Source: Anaerolineae bacterium (GTDB lineage Bacteria; Chloroflexota; Anaerolineae; Aggregatilineales; JAFGMM01). From it: a DNA stretch of 64,000 nucleotides. A model generated the notes under the pieces. The model ran no database searches. It saw only the letters and a program-made list of their open reading frames with translations, and was not told the DNA's origin. How positions within the stretch are numbered: the stretch's first letter is position 1; each line of letters begins with the position of its first letter. The position numbers were made by a program, and so were the translations under genes. Location of the stretch: the NCBI GenBank assembly GCA_027494055.1, contig JAOSJO010000023.1, positions 565,919 through 629,918 on the forward strand, read 5' to 3'. Positions 1 through 9,838 of the stretch are shown here, piece by piece.

Positions 1-1976
1 GCGGTCGGGGCGCCGTCGTCGTCGGTCTCCGCGACGCCGGCCATAATGTCGATGCGCCCGCCGTCGGGCGTGTATTTGATCGCGTTCAGCACAATGTTGC
101 GGAACGCCTGCACCAGCCGCTTGAGGTCGGCCTGGAGCGGCGGCAGGTCGCGGAGGCCGCGCGCCGCAAGCGTGAGCTTGCGCTCCCGGATGGCGTCGGT
201 CAGCGGCTCAATCGCCATGCGCAACACCGTCTCGGCGGAGGTCTCCGTGAAGTGCAGGTCCATCGCGTTCACGTCCAGTTGCGAGACATCCAGCATGTCG
301 CTGATGAGGTCTTCCAGCCGGTCGCTGGCCCCGCGTAGCTTCTCCACCATGCCGAGTATCTGGTCTTCGCTGATCGCGCCATCCTCCGTCTCCATTGCGA
401 GAATATCCGTATAGCCGCGAATCTGCGCCAGGGGCGTCCGCAGCTCGTGCGACGCGATGGTGACGAAATCGGTCTTGACCTTGTCCAGCCGCGCCAGGCT
501 GGTGTTGGCGGTGTTCAGGCTCTCGTTGAGCGCGAACATCTCCGCGTTGAGGGCGCGCAGGTCCGCAACCAGGCGTGCATTGCGCAGCGCCACGCCGGTC
601 TGGTTGGCGACCGTCGCCAGGAGTTCCAGGTCTTGCGGGTAGAACGGGTCGTCGTTGGCCTTCGGGCCGGCCGCGACGATGCCGATCAGCTCGCCGTCCA
701 TCATGATCGGCGCGTAGGCGCTCATGCGCAGCCCGGCGAAGAACGCGCGCTCCGCCTCGTCGGCGCGCGCATACTGGCTCTGGAACTCCAGGTCATACTG
801 GCGCAGCGCGGCGCGGTCTGCGTGCAGCGCATGGCGGATCGGGCTGTCGGCCTTGAGCAGCCCCCGCGCCGACGACGCGCTCTCGCCCGGCCACAGCGGC
901 TCCAACGACACCGCGCCGTTCTGCCCGGTCACCAGGATAAGACAGCCGCTGCGCACCTTGAGCACCGTGTCGAGGGTCGCCATCAGCCGTTCGACCAGTT
1001 GGTACAGGTCGATCTGCCCGACCACGTCCTCGCTGTAGCGCCGGAGCGCCTGCGTCGGGTCGTAGAAGGCGCGCCCGACGATCTGCTCGCTGAGCCACTC
1101 GGCCAGCCCGCGCAGCGGTACGTAGAGCACCGCCACCACAACCGCCAGCACGGCGAGATCGACAAACGTGGGCGGCGTCGAGGCCGCCTGCACCAGCACC
1201 AGCGCGGTGAGGATGACCAGCGCGGTCAGCAGGATCATCAGGGTCGCGCCGAACGCGCGCCGCGCGCCGCGCCGCATGTCGTAGACGCGGTGGGCCGTCA
1301 TCGCGTGCACCGCTCCGCCCATCCCAACAAGCTGGACGCTCCAGCCGACCTCGGCCCAGGGCTGCACGCCGCTGGTGCCAAGCCACGCGCCCAGGAAGAA
1401 GAGCGGGACGACGAATGCCCAGAACAGCGCGCGGTTCGCCGCCTCCGACAGGATGGCGGCGCGGTAGGCGATGACCGTCACGCCCATCTGGAAGAGAAAC
1501 GCGATCACCCCGCCGGCGATCACGATCACGCCGGGGAGGTAGCCTGTCTCCAGGCTGTCGCGCACCCAGCCAGGGTCGCCCAGGGTCATCGACGCGGCGG
1601 AGAAGCCCGCGCCCAACACCAGGACGAGCCAGACGACGCAAAACGCGCCCCAAAGCACGTACAGGCCGCGCCGCAGGAAGCGCAGCGAGAACAGCCCAAA
1701 ACTCGCGATGGAGAGCGCGGTGAGGTAGACGCCGAGCGCCGGCTGCGTCATGTTGCCGGGATAGAGGTGCGCCAACTCTGACAGCGGGTGGTGCGAGAGC
1801 GGGTGCAGAACCGCGTGCGGCAGCACGCTCAGCGCCGTCGTCGCGAGCGCAACGAGGAGCATGACCTGATCCCGGCCCCGGTACGCCCGGTTGCGCATGA
1901 CCAGAATCAGAAGCACGCCGTAGGCAATCGACGCCACGGCGGCGACGAGGATGGTCAGGAACAAGGGATCCGTCAC
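1..1976 (-). CDS. Membrane-bound sensor histidine kinase, C-terminus outside the window
   Basis: Two-component sensor kinase read on the minus strand from a GTG at 1976; the frame stays open to position 1, so at least 658 residues are present and the end lies outside. Roughly residues 1-240 are a run of hydrophobic segments resembling the histidine-kinase 7TM N-terminal domain. A GAF-like region follows (about 270-430), with a stretch ending in NQTGVALRNARLV. The HisKA box is SHELRTPLAQ with the phospho-acceptor His at about residue 510, and the ATPase N-box NAIKYTPDGG is near residue 631. The substrate sensed is unknown. No cognate response regulator is visible; it may lie to the left. The next gene upstream is on the same strand, 58 bases away. 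Confidence 0.88.
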   Translation of the reverse strand, partial: MTDPLFLTILVAAVASIAYGVLLILVMRNRAYRGRDQVMLLVALATTALSVLPHAVLHPLSHHPLSELAHLYPGNMTQPALGVYLTALSIASFGLFSLRFLRRGLYVLWGAFCVVWLVLVLGAGFSAASMTLGDPGWVRDSLETGYLPGVIVIAGGVIAFLFQMGVTVIAYRAAILSEAANRALFWAFVVPLFFLGAWLGTSGVQPWAEVGWSVQLVGMGGAVHAMTAHRVYDMRRGARRAFGATLMILLTALVILTALVLVQAASTPPTFVDLAVLAVVVAVLYVPLRGLAEWLSEQIVGRAFYDPTQALRRYSEDVVGQIDLYQLVERLMATLDTVLKVRSGCLILVTGQNGAVSLEPLWPGESASSARGLLKADSPIRHALHADRAALRQYDLEFQSQYARADEAERAFFAGLRMSAYAPIMMDGELIGIVAAGPKANDDPFYPQDLELLATVANQTGVALRNARLVADLRALNAEMFALNESLNTANTSLARLDKVKTDFVTIASHELRTPLAQIRGYTDILAMETEDGAISEDQILGMVEKLRGASDRLEDLISDMLDVSQLDVNAMDLHFTETSAETVLRMAIEPLTDAIRERKLTLAARGLRDLPPLQADLKRLVQAFRNIVLNAIKYTPDGGRIDIMAGVAETDDDGAPT

Positions 1977-2034
1977 AAATGACTGTATCGACGGCACGGC
2001 AGCGCGCGCTCCGCTTCACTCAGGACATGCCGCA

Positions 2035-3400
2035 CTATTTGAGGATGTAGTAGGTCCCCCGCTTGGAGCCGACCTTGAGCAGCACACCCTTCTTCACCAG
2101 GTCAGCCAGGTCGAGGCGCAGAGTCTCCGCCGAAACATCCGTGCAGAGCTGCCGGTACTCGCGGTTGGTGATCGCGCCGTTCTGGCGGATGTAGTTGACG
2201 GCGCGCGCCTGGCGCTCGTTCATGTTCTCGGTCCAGGCCGGGGCGGCGGCGCGCTGCCGCACGTTGTACAGCCGGACCGTGAAGGCGTACGGCTTGGCGT
2301 CGAACGTCGGCGGCGGGTGCCCTGCTGGACCATCTCCTCGATCATGCGGTCCACGCCCAAACCCAACTCTTCGATGTAGCCCCAGTGGAACAGCCCGCCG
2401 ACCACGCGCGGGTTGCGCGAGAAGTGCTCCTCGACGATGTTGTCCACAGTGATGTAACCGGGCAGACCGCCCGGCGAATGCACCTCAAGCCGGTCGGCGT
2501 ACATGCGGACTTCGATCCGTCGCCCGCTCAGGCGGTAGTCGCGGTGGCAGACGGCGTTCACCAGCGCCTCGCGTACGGCGAAGGGCGGGTACTCCGGGCG
2601 CTCCTCGCGCTTCAGCCCGTTGATGACCGCGCCGAAGGCCATCTCGCTCCAAACCAGGTTCCACGTGTCCTCGATCACGCGCGCCAGCGGCCCCGTGACC
2701 TCCTCGCGCCGGCTGTAGCCAGCCACGCCGTCCGCGCCGCGCGGCTCGGTGCCGACAAACTTCACGAACACCACCCCGCTCTGCGGGAGCCACGCCTGCG
2801 GACGCCGGCCAAAGAGCAGCATCCCGGCCACAGTCGGCTCGCCCGCCTCGGTGAGCGCGCCCGCCTCGACCAGGAGCGCCTGCACCGGGCCTTCGTAGGG
2901 TCGGCGCATCCGCTCTTGCCGCCCGGCGAGGTACTCATCGACAACCGCCGGGTCCAGGTCGTCGAAGGTCGCGCCGGCCACGGGCTGGCTTTCGAAGTCG
3001 CCGGCGCTCTTTGTCGCGGCAAGCTGGCGGATCTCCTCGCCGCCCAGGGGGCGGTTCTCGGCCCCCTTGCGAACGAGCACGCGCCCATCGTGGAGCGCGT
3101 GCAACTCCGGGCTGCGCTGGACCGTGATCGCGACGACCTTGCCGGTCTCCAGCTCGACCTCGTCCCAGCCGACGGGGATCGGCGGCCGGACCTGGCGCTC
3201 AGCGACATGAAGCGCCCCTCTACGTCCTCGCCGTAGACGGGGCCGACATACGCGCCGTCATAGTCCAACCCGACGAGCACCGTGCCGCCGTCGGTGTTGG
3301 CGAACGCCGCCAGGCACTCGGCAAGCGCGTCGGCGTCCGGCTCTGGCATGAACTCCAGTACCGCGCCGGGACCCTTCTTGATCAGCCCAGGGGTTAGCAT
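2035..3400 (-). CDS. AlbA_2/Schlafen-type putative DNA-binding regulator, frameshifted (possible pseudogene)
   Basis: Three minus-strand frames join into one protein. The N-terminus, from ATG 3400, has the AlbA_2 signature (AFANTDGGTVLVGLDYDG). The middle carries the RecG-like regulator domain common in these proteins (EALVNAVCHRDYRLSGRR). The C-terminus is a winged-helix segment (NGAITNREYRQL) ending at 2035. The frame changes near 3190-3230 and near 2320; the second lies in a GGG run where one added G restores the family sequence. Proteins of this family are usually annotated as putative transcriptional regulators or divergent-AAA proteins, and targets are not known. Whether the breaks are sequencing errors or real decay cannot be told, but neighbouring gyrA shows the same kind of break. 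Confidence 0.7.
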
Positions 3401-3457
3401 GGCACGATTAGTGTAAGCGAAAAGCGTGAAAACCTCAATGCGCACGCGCCCAAAATC

Positions 3458-6101
3458 TCAATGCGCGTGAGATTCACGCCGTCTCGCCTCCCCATCGTCG
3501 AAGTCTTCTTCAGCGCCGAAGTCGTCTTCGGCACCGAAGTCCTCTTCGGCGCCGTCAGCTTCGCTGACGCCGTTGTCGCCGCTCGGCTCGCTCAGGCTCG
3601 TGGCTTCCTCGCCCGCGAGCGCGCTCGCGTTGCGCTGGCCGTTCCGCTTGCCGTTGGTGCGCCGCGCCTGCTGGTTCTCGACAATCGCAATCGACGCGAT
3701 GGTGTCGCTGCCGTTCTTCATGCGCATTACCTGCGCGCCGCGCGCAACCCGGCTGTAGCACGGGATGTCCTTCGCCGGCGTCCGCAGGATGATGCCGCCG
3801 GTGGTGATGAGCGTCACGTCGTCCGCGTCCGTGACGGTGCGGCGCCGCAATCACCGGCCCGGTCGTCGCCGAGATGCTGGCGGTCTTCACGCCGCCGCCA
3901 GCGCGACGTTGCGCCGTATACTCGCGCAGCGCGACCCGCTTACCGTAGCCCTTCGCCGTGATCACCAGCAGGTCGGCCTCCGGGTCGTCGATGACGGCTG
4001 CGCTGGCAACCTCGTCACCCTTGCGCAGGCGAATCGCGGTGACGCCCGCCGCCGCCCGGCCCATCGTGCGGACCTGCGTCTCCGAGAAGCGGATGCACTG
4101 GCCCTTCGCGGTGACAAGGATGACCTCCTGGTTGCCGCTGGTGAGCTTCACCCAGTCCAGCGAGTCGCTGTCGTCGAGGATGATCGCGATCAGCCCGCTG
4201 GGGCGCACCGCCGCGAACTCGTCCAGCGCCACCCGCTTGATGCGCCCGCGCCGCGTGACCATCGTCAGATAACCCTCACCGGACTTCAGCACCGGTACGG
4301 CGGCGGTGATCTTCTCGTCGTGTTCGAGCGCCAGGATGCTCGCCATCAGCACGCCCTTGCCGGTGCGCCCGGAGTCTGGAATCTGGTAGGCGTGCTCCTG
4401 GTAGACTTTGCCCCGATTGGAGAAGAACAGGATACGGTCGAGCGACCCGGCGGCAATGAGCTGCCATACCACGTCCTCGTCGCGCGTCGTCATGCCGGTG
4501 ATGCCCTTGCCGCCCCGGTTCTGCGCGCGGTAGGTATCCGCCGCCGTGCGCTTGATGTAGCCGTGCTGCGTGATCGTGATGAGCACTTCCTCGTCGGCAA
4601 CGAGATCGGTCTCGTTGAAAGTGGCGTCCACGTTATGGGCGATCTGCGTGCGGCGCTCGTCGCCATACTTCGCCGCAAGCTCGTCCATGTCATCCTTGAT
4701 GAGCGCCAGTATCTTCTTCGGGCTGGCGAGCAGGTCCTCCAGGTAGGCGATGCGCTCGCGCACCTGCGTGTACTCGTCCTCGATATGCTGCCGCTCCAGC
4801 GCGGCGAGACGGCGCAACTGCATGTCGAGAATGGCCTGCGCCTGCCGCTCGGTGAGGTCGAAGCGGGTTATCAGGTTGGTCTTGGCGGTGTCGGCGTCTG
4901 GGCTGTTGCGGATGGTCTGGATAACCGCGTCCAGGTTCGCCAGCGCCTTGAGCAGCCCTTCAAGGATGTGCGCGCGGTCGCGCCGCCGGGCAAGCTCGAA
5001 TGCGGTGCGGCGGCGGATGACTTCCTGCCGATGATCGATGAAGTGAACCAGGGCGCGCTTGAGGCTGAGCATACGCGGCTCGCCATCGACGAGGGCGAGC
5101 ATCTGCACGCCGAAGGTGCTCTGCAGCGGCGTGTACTTGAGCAACTGGTTGAGCACCTTGCGCGGCTGCGCCCCTCGCTTGAGTTCGATCACGATGCTCA
5201 GCCCGCGCCGGTCGCTCTCGTCGCGCAGGTCGGAGATCATGTCGAGGCGACCGCTGCGCGCCTGCTCGGCGATGCGCTCGATGATGGTCGTCTTGTTGAT
5301 CTGGTACGGAATCTCGGTGACGACGATGCGGTGCCGCCCGCCCACCTCCTCGATGTGGGCCACCGCGCGGACCACCACGCGCCCCCTGCCGGTGGCGTAG
5401 GCGTTCTTGATCTCCTCGGTGCCGACGATGATGCCGCCGGTGGGGAAGTCTGGCCCGCTGATGAACTGCATCAGGTCGTCAACCGTCACGTCGTCGCGCC
5501 GGTCGTAGTTGTCGATCATGTAGTGGACCGCCGCCGCGACCTCGCGCAGGTTGTGCGGCGGGACGTTCGTCGCCATGCCGACGGCGATGCCGGATGAGCC
5601 GTTCAGCAGCAGGTTCGGCAGCCGGGAGGGCAGCACCAGCGGCTCCTGAAGGCTGCCGTCGAAGTTGTCAACGAAATCGACCGTATCCATGTCGATGTCG
5701 GCGAGCGCCTCTTCGGCCAGGTTCGCCATGCGCGCTTCGGTGTAGCGCATCGCGGCAGGGCTGTCGCCGTCAATCGAGCCGAAGTTGCCCTGCCCGTCGA
5801 TCAGCGGATAGCGCAGCGAGAAATCCTGCGCCATGCGCGCCATCGCTTCGTACACCGCCACGTCGCCGTGCGGGTGGTACTTGCCGAGTACCTCGCCGAC
5901 GATACGCGCGCTCTTCTTGTAGGGCGTGTTCGCGCGCACGCCCATATCGTGCATCGCATAGAGGATGCGCCGGTGCACCGGCTTGAGGCCGTCACGCACG
6001 TCGGGCAGGGCGCGCGCGACAATCACGCTCATCGCATAGTCCAGGTACGAAACACGCATTTCGTCCTGGATGTCAACCAGCTCAACCGTCCCGATTTCCA
6101 T
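3458..6101 (-). CDS. gyrA: DNA gyrase subunit A (one frameshift near C-terminus)
   Basis: ATP-dependent negative supercoiling enzyme, A subunit, acting as A2B2 with GyrB. The N-terminal winged-helix/tower region is intact, with catalytic Tyr120 in AAMRYTEAR and the quinolone-determining stretch [17 protein letters not shown]-terminal beta-pinwheel follows and carries a GyrA-box variant (QRRAGGG), which favours gyrase over topoisomerase IV. Near 3845 the frame shifts; the second frame restores the last blade ([13 protein letters not shown]) and an acidic tail with repeated [11 protein letters not shown] units. Total length of about 880 residues is normal. gyrB is not in the window. An essential gene with a frameshift argues for a sequence error. 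Residues 81 (Val) and 85 (Glu) match E. coli Ser83/Asp87 positions. Confidence 0.96.
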
Positions 6102-6429
6102 TGGTTGCCCTCTATAATTACGGGGAATTTATTGACCCTATACCATTAAGTAAGGGCAACGCCTAATGTTGCCCCCACCTACATTAATGTAGAGTATACC
6201 CAAAAATCCGCCGGAACGCTATTTTTGGGGTCAGCGCCGGCCGGCGCCTGACGCACCGCGCGGGCTGTTTCGGCCCGCGCAGCGGGCGCAACCGGCCTGG
6301 CATCCTTTGGGTAGATGAGAGTATCCTAAGAATAGGGTAAGCGTACTTGACCCGGAGACGCCGTTTGCGTCAGAATGGTCTCGTGGCGCGCCTTGCCGGG
6401 CGCGCCGGGCAGGGCGGCAGGAGCAGCGT
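6102..6429. promoter_or_regulatory. Divergent gyrA / VanZ intergenic region with several inverted repeats
   Basis: No gene is seen in these 328 bases. On the minus strand a TATACT -10-like element lies at about 6193-6198 upstream of gyrA with a weak -35. The gyrA leader contains a 7-bp stem at 6154-6174 (GGGCAAC / GTTGCCC). Further upstream are a near-perfect palindrome at about 6231-6253 (GTCAGCGCCGG / CCGGCGCCTGAC) and an 8-bp stem at about 6259-6281 (GCGCGGGC / GCCCGCGC). On the plus strand a TTGACC at about 6348 with a weak -10 could serve the VanZ gene. The hairpins may be REP-like repeats or supercoiling-sensitive promoter structures; the function is inferred only. Confidence 0.45.
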
Positions 6430-6873
6430 ATGAACCGAAACCGCATCCTCATCGGCTGGGTCCTCGTGATGCTGGCGCTCACGGCAGTGATGACCCGCTT
6501 CCCCATCCGGCGTATGCCGTGGATCGTGCGGCGCATCTACCTGTCGGAGAAGGTGCACGTTGCCTTGCACCTGCTGCTCTTTGCCGTGCTCGCCTACCTC
6601 ATCGCCAGCGTGCTCTGGCGGCGCATGGACCGTCGCGGCCTGTCGGCAATCGCCAACTGGCGGTTGGTCGCCCTGTTTGGCCTCATCCTGGTCGTCGGGG
6701 TGGCGCAAGAAGTCGTCCAGCTCCGCGCGCGGGGCCTGCATGAATTCCGCATCCACGAGGTTTTCGACCTGGTGGTGGACCTTGTCGGCGCGTCCGCCGG
6801 GCTGCTGTGTTTTCACGTGGTCCGGTGGCTGCGGGTGACGCCGCGCCGCGACTCGGCTCAATCGCCGCCGTAG
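6430..6873 (+). CDS. VanZ-like family membrane protein
   Basis: A 147-residue protein with about four hydrophobic segments and the VanZ-family pattern VAQEVVQL followed by EVFDLVVDLVGASAG near the C-terminus. VanZ-like proteins are small integral membrane proteins linked in a few cases to glycopeptide (teicoplanin) tolerance or sporulation, but most have no assigned function. The length is normal for a stand-alone VanZ domain. The start ATG at 6430 follows a purine-rich GGCAGGAGCAGCGT. Its last 16 bases overlap the convergent 3' end of the lytic transglycosylase gene. No other glycopeptide-resistance gene is nearby, so a resistance role is not supported here. Confidence 0.8.
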   Translation: MNRNRILIGWVLVMLALTAVMTRFPIRRMPWIVRRIYLSEKVHVALHLLLFAVLAYLIASVLWRRMDRRGLSAIANWRLVALFGLILVVGVAQEVVQLRARGLHEFRIHEVFDLVVDLVGASAGLLCFHVVRWLRVTPRRDSAQSPP

Positions 6874-9331
6874 AGGGCGCGGTAGATGCGGTAGTTCTCC
6901 GAGATGATCTTGATGTAGAGCCGCGTCTGCTCGAAGGCGACCGTCTCCACGTAGAGGTCGGGGTCGCCCCCGCTCCGGTCGAGCCAGTCCGCCGCGCGCC
7001 CCGAACCCGCGTTGTAGCCGGCCAGCGCCGCGTAGGGGTCGCCACTGAAGATGGTCAGCAACTCCGCAAGGTGGAACACGCCAAACGTCACGCTCACATG
7101 CGGGTAGTACAACTGCTCTGTGGTGAAGTTCGCCCAGTTCAATTGGTCGGCGATGTACGCGCCCGTCGAGGGGATGATCTGCATCAGCCCGTAGGCGTCG
7201 GCGTAGGAGAGCGCGAAGCCGTCAAACAGGCTTTCCAGCCGCAGCACCGCGAAGGCGAACAGCGGATCCATCCCGTTGAGGTCGGCGTTGGGGATGACGA
7301 GGTCGTCATAGTATATCGGGTAGCGCAGCCGCGCCAGAAAGCGCGGCGCGCCGAGCGTGTTGGTCCGCGCCATATTGATGACCGCCGCCGCCGCCTCAAG
7401 CGAGGGGCGGTACGCGCCCAGCTCGCGGAAGTACACCGCCAGCCGGTAGGTCGCCAGCGGGTCGCCGCCATAGACCTCCAGCAGAGCGTTGAACTCAGCC
7501 TTCGCGGACTCCAGCCAGCCCAGCCGCCAGAGTTCCTCCCCGCGCACAAGGTGCGGGTCGGCGGCCAGTCCCGGCGAGAGCGGCCACAGCGGCGTGGCCT
7601 CGTCCGTGATGGCAAAGGTGTTGCGCAGCCACGCCTCCGCCTCGGCCACCTCGCGCCCCCTCGTCAAACGTGAGCTGGAGGCTCGGCGGCGGGTCGAAGG
7701 GCGGGCGTCCGAGGAGGTGATCGACGCAGCGCAGGCTGTAATAGCCGTCGGGGTCGGCCTGCGCGCCCAGCGTCCAGGCAGCGCGCGCGCCTTCCATGTC
7801 GCCGGCCGCCGCGCGCAGCTTGCCGAGCCAGAGCGCGCCCTTGGCCTGCATCTCGCCCTTGCCGCTGTTCGCCAGCATGTTGAGCAACCGCTGCGCGCGC
7901 GCGTCGTCGCCGAGCGTCCGCGCCAACTGCGCCCCAACCCACAGCCCGTCCCAGGCCTGTTGCGCGCCGGGGTAGGATGCGCCGAGGATTTCGTAGCTCG
8001 CCAGCGCGCGCTCGTTCTCGCCGCGCGTCTCGAAGAGGTAGGCGGCGCGCCACAGCGCTTCGGGCGCCTCAGGCGCGTTTGGGTAGGCCTCGCCCAGTTC
8101 CTGGTAGCGCAGCGCGGCGTTGGCGGTGTCGCCAGTGAGGAAAAGCGTGCGCCCCTGCTCCAGAAAGGCCTGGCTGGCGAGCGGGTCGTCCGGGAACCGG
8201 TTGACGACCTCCTGGAAGGCCTGGATTGCTTCACTCGGCGCGCCAAGCGCGCGGTGCGCCATGCCGATGTACATGTAGATCACAGGCGACCCCTGCGGGT
8301 CAGCCGCAAGGTGCGCGTAGAAACTATCCAGCGCGGCCTGGTACGCCTCGTTGAAATAGCTCACCAGCCCGCGCTGGTACGCGGTGGTCGACCGGCCCGC
8401 CTCACCGAGCTTGAGCATCGCCTGGAACGCCTGCGGCGTCCGGGCATACGCCTCGAACACCTCCGCGTAGCGGTCGTAGGCGGCCTGGGTCTCGCCCGCC
8501 TGGAGCAGCGCGTCCGCCAGCCGGGAGGTGATGTCAGCCTGGTATTCCATGTTGCGCGCCTGGGCGAGGATGGCCTCGTACTGCTGCGCTGCGCCCCTGG
8601 GGTCGCCGAGGTTCAGGGACGTGGACGCCGCCTTCTCGCGGAGCCCGAGCAGGCCAGCCGCCGCGCGGCCCTGATCGATTGCGGCGAGGTAGCTGTTCAG
8701 CGCGTCGGCGGGCTGCCCCAGCGCCGCCTGGATGTCGCCGATGCGCTCGTGCACGTAACTGCCGATGCGCCCAGGCCGCAGGTTGAGGTAGCGCCGGTAA
8801 TCGTCGGCGGCGAGCGACCACTGGTTGAGCGCGTAGTGCGCGTCGGCGCGCAGGAAGTACGCCAGCGCGGTGTGCGGGTCAGCAGGGTACGCCTCGACAA
8901 ACGCCGTGAAGCGCGTCACCGCCGTGCCATACTCGCCCATGCGCAGCGCAACTTCCCCCAGCCCGAACGCCGCATCCGCGCGCAGGTCGTCCGGCCCCGC
9001 GTTGACAAGTTGCTCGAAGGTGGCGGCGGCGGCGCGGTAATTGCCGTTGCGCATGTGGCGCGCGGCCACCATGAGCGCGTCCGGCGGCGCGGGCGTCGCG
9101 GTGACGTCCAGGGTCGGCACCAGCGTGGGCGGCGGCGTTTCCGTTGGCAGAGGGGGGGCGGTCTCAGTCGGCGGGACGTCATCCGTGGGGGGTGAGGGCC
9201 AGCGCGGCGTCAGGGTTGGGCGCGTCGGGCACGGCGTCGTCGGCAGTGCGCACCGGCTGGCCCTGGCCGCAGCCAGCCGCGAGCAGCCCCAATGCGATGA
9301 TGCCAATGCAAGCAACCGCCAACTGCCTCAT
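6858..9331 (-). CDS. Lipoprotein TPR-repeat lytic murein transglycosylase (two frameshifts)
   Basis: Predicted lipid-anchored, cell-envelope lytic transglycosylase of Slt70-like layout. The ATG at 9331 opens a signal peptide with lipobox LLAAGC. A Pro/Thr linker follows, then many TPR-like alpha-hairpins (ADAHYALNQWSLAADDYRR and similar), then a C-terminal SLT domain with the catalytic Glu in RLESLFD, GLMQIIPST, and AGYNAGSG. It would cleave peptidoglycan to 1,6-anhydro-muropeptides. The frame breaks in a six-G run near 9187, just after the signal peptide, and in a five-G run near 7650 before the SLT domain; a one-base change at each restores one protein of about 820 residues. It converges with the VanZ gene. 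Confidence 0.85.
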
Positions 9332-9449
9332 GATGTTCGATTATGACGGCGCAGCGGGGCATTGTCAAAACAGCGCAGCGCGCCGCCCGCTTACGCAAAA
9401 CCGGCGCGCGTGTGCTACACTACGGGCGCATACTGAGGAGGAGCGCGCG

Positions 9450-9542
9450 TTGACCGGACTGGAACCCATCGCGCTGGCCGCATTCTGCTGTCTGGGCGGC
9501 GTCGTGTTGTTGATCGTGCTGCCCTTCATCGTCCCCTCCTGA
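9450..9542 (+). CDS. Very small single-span membrane protein
   Basis: A 30-residue open frame starting at TTG 9450, preceded by a strong ribosome site GAGGAGGAG at 9435-9443 and by a TACACT -10-like hexamer at about 9416. It encodes one hydrophobic helix (EPIALAAFCCLGGVVLLIV) and ends six bases before the next small gene. The good ribosome site, the spacing and the second small membrane protein behind it support translation. Nothing in the sequence points to a specific function; it resembles tiny membrane proteins often left out of annotations. Confidence 0.5.
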   Translation: MTGLEPIALAAFCCLGGVVLLIVLPFIVPS

Positions 9543-9547
9543 TCCAG

Positions 9548-9736
9548 GTGCTCGGCCTGATCGCCAATCTCATCTCCTCGTGCCTGCAAATGCTCATCGG
9601 CTTCCCGCTCGGCTGTGGCTGCACCTGCGTGATGTTCGTGCTCGTGGCGGTGCTTCTGGTCGCGGTTGGCGTTGTCGTTTTCAACGATGCGTGCAGCGCC
9701 AATCCCACCGGCCTGTGCCGGCTGTTGGGTTACTGA
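9548..9736 (+). CDS. Small cysteine-containing membrane protein, unknown function
   Basis: A 62-residue protein from GTG 9548 with two hydrophobic stretches (SSCLQMLIGFPLGCGCTCVM and VLVAVLLVAVGVVVF) and six cysteines, three of them clustered as CGCTC. The tail CSANPTGLCRLLGY keeps two more, so extracytoplasmic disulphides are possible. It starts 5 bases after the stop of the preceding 30-residue membrane protein, suggesting translational coupling. I do not recognise the family. The downstream gene, an anchored FGE-domain protein, starts 102 bases later on the same strand. Confidence 0.5.
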   Translation: MLGLIANLISSCLQMLIGFPLGCGCTCVMFVLVAVLLVAVGVVVFNDACSANPTGLCRLLGY

Positions 9737-9838
9737 CCTAACGCGACTGCTACCGCCTCGGCTTTTTAATTTGCCCTATGCCCTTTCACCGCGTAAACTC
9801 TCTAGCCGATTGGGCAGCAAGTTTGGAGATGGGCGTTC

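Noticed and set aside
447..2019. Long plus- and minus-strand frames (444 and 408 residues) over the histidine kinase
   Set aside because: They are out of frame with the HisKA and ATPase motifs; the kinase frame runs off the window edge.
3765..5597. A 610-residue plus-strand open frame opposite gyrA
   Set aside because: No domain and shadow-like composition; gyrA is certain on the other strand.
6430..6873. VanZ-like gene as a glycopeptide-resistance determinant
   Set aside because: No vanHAX or regulator nearby; VanZ-like domains are widespread without a resistance role.
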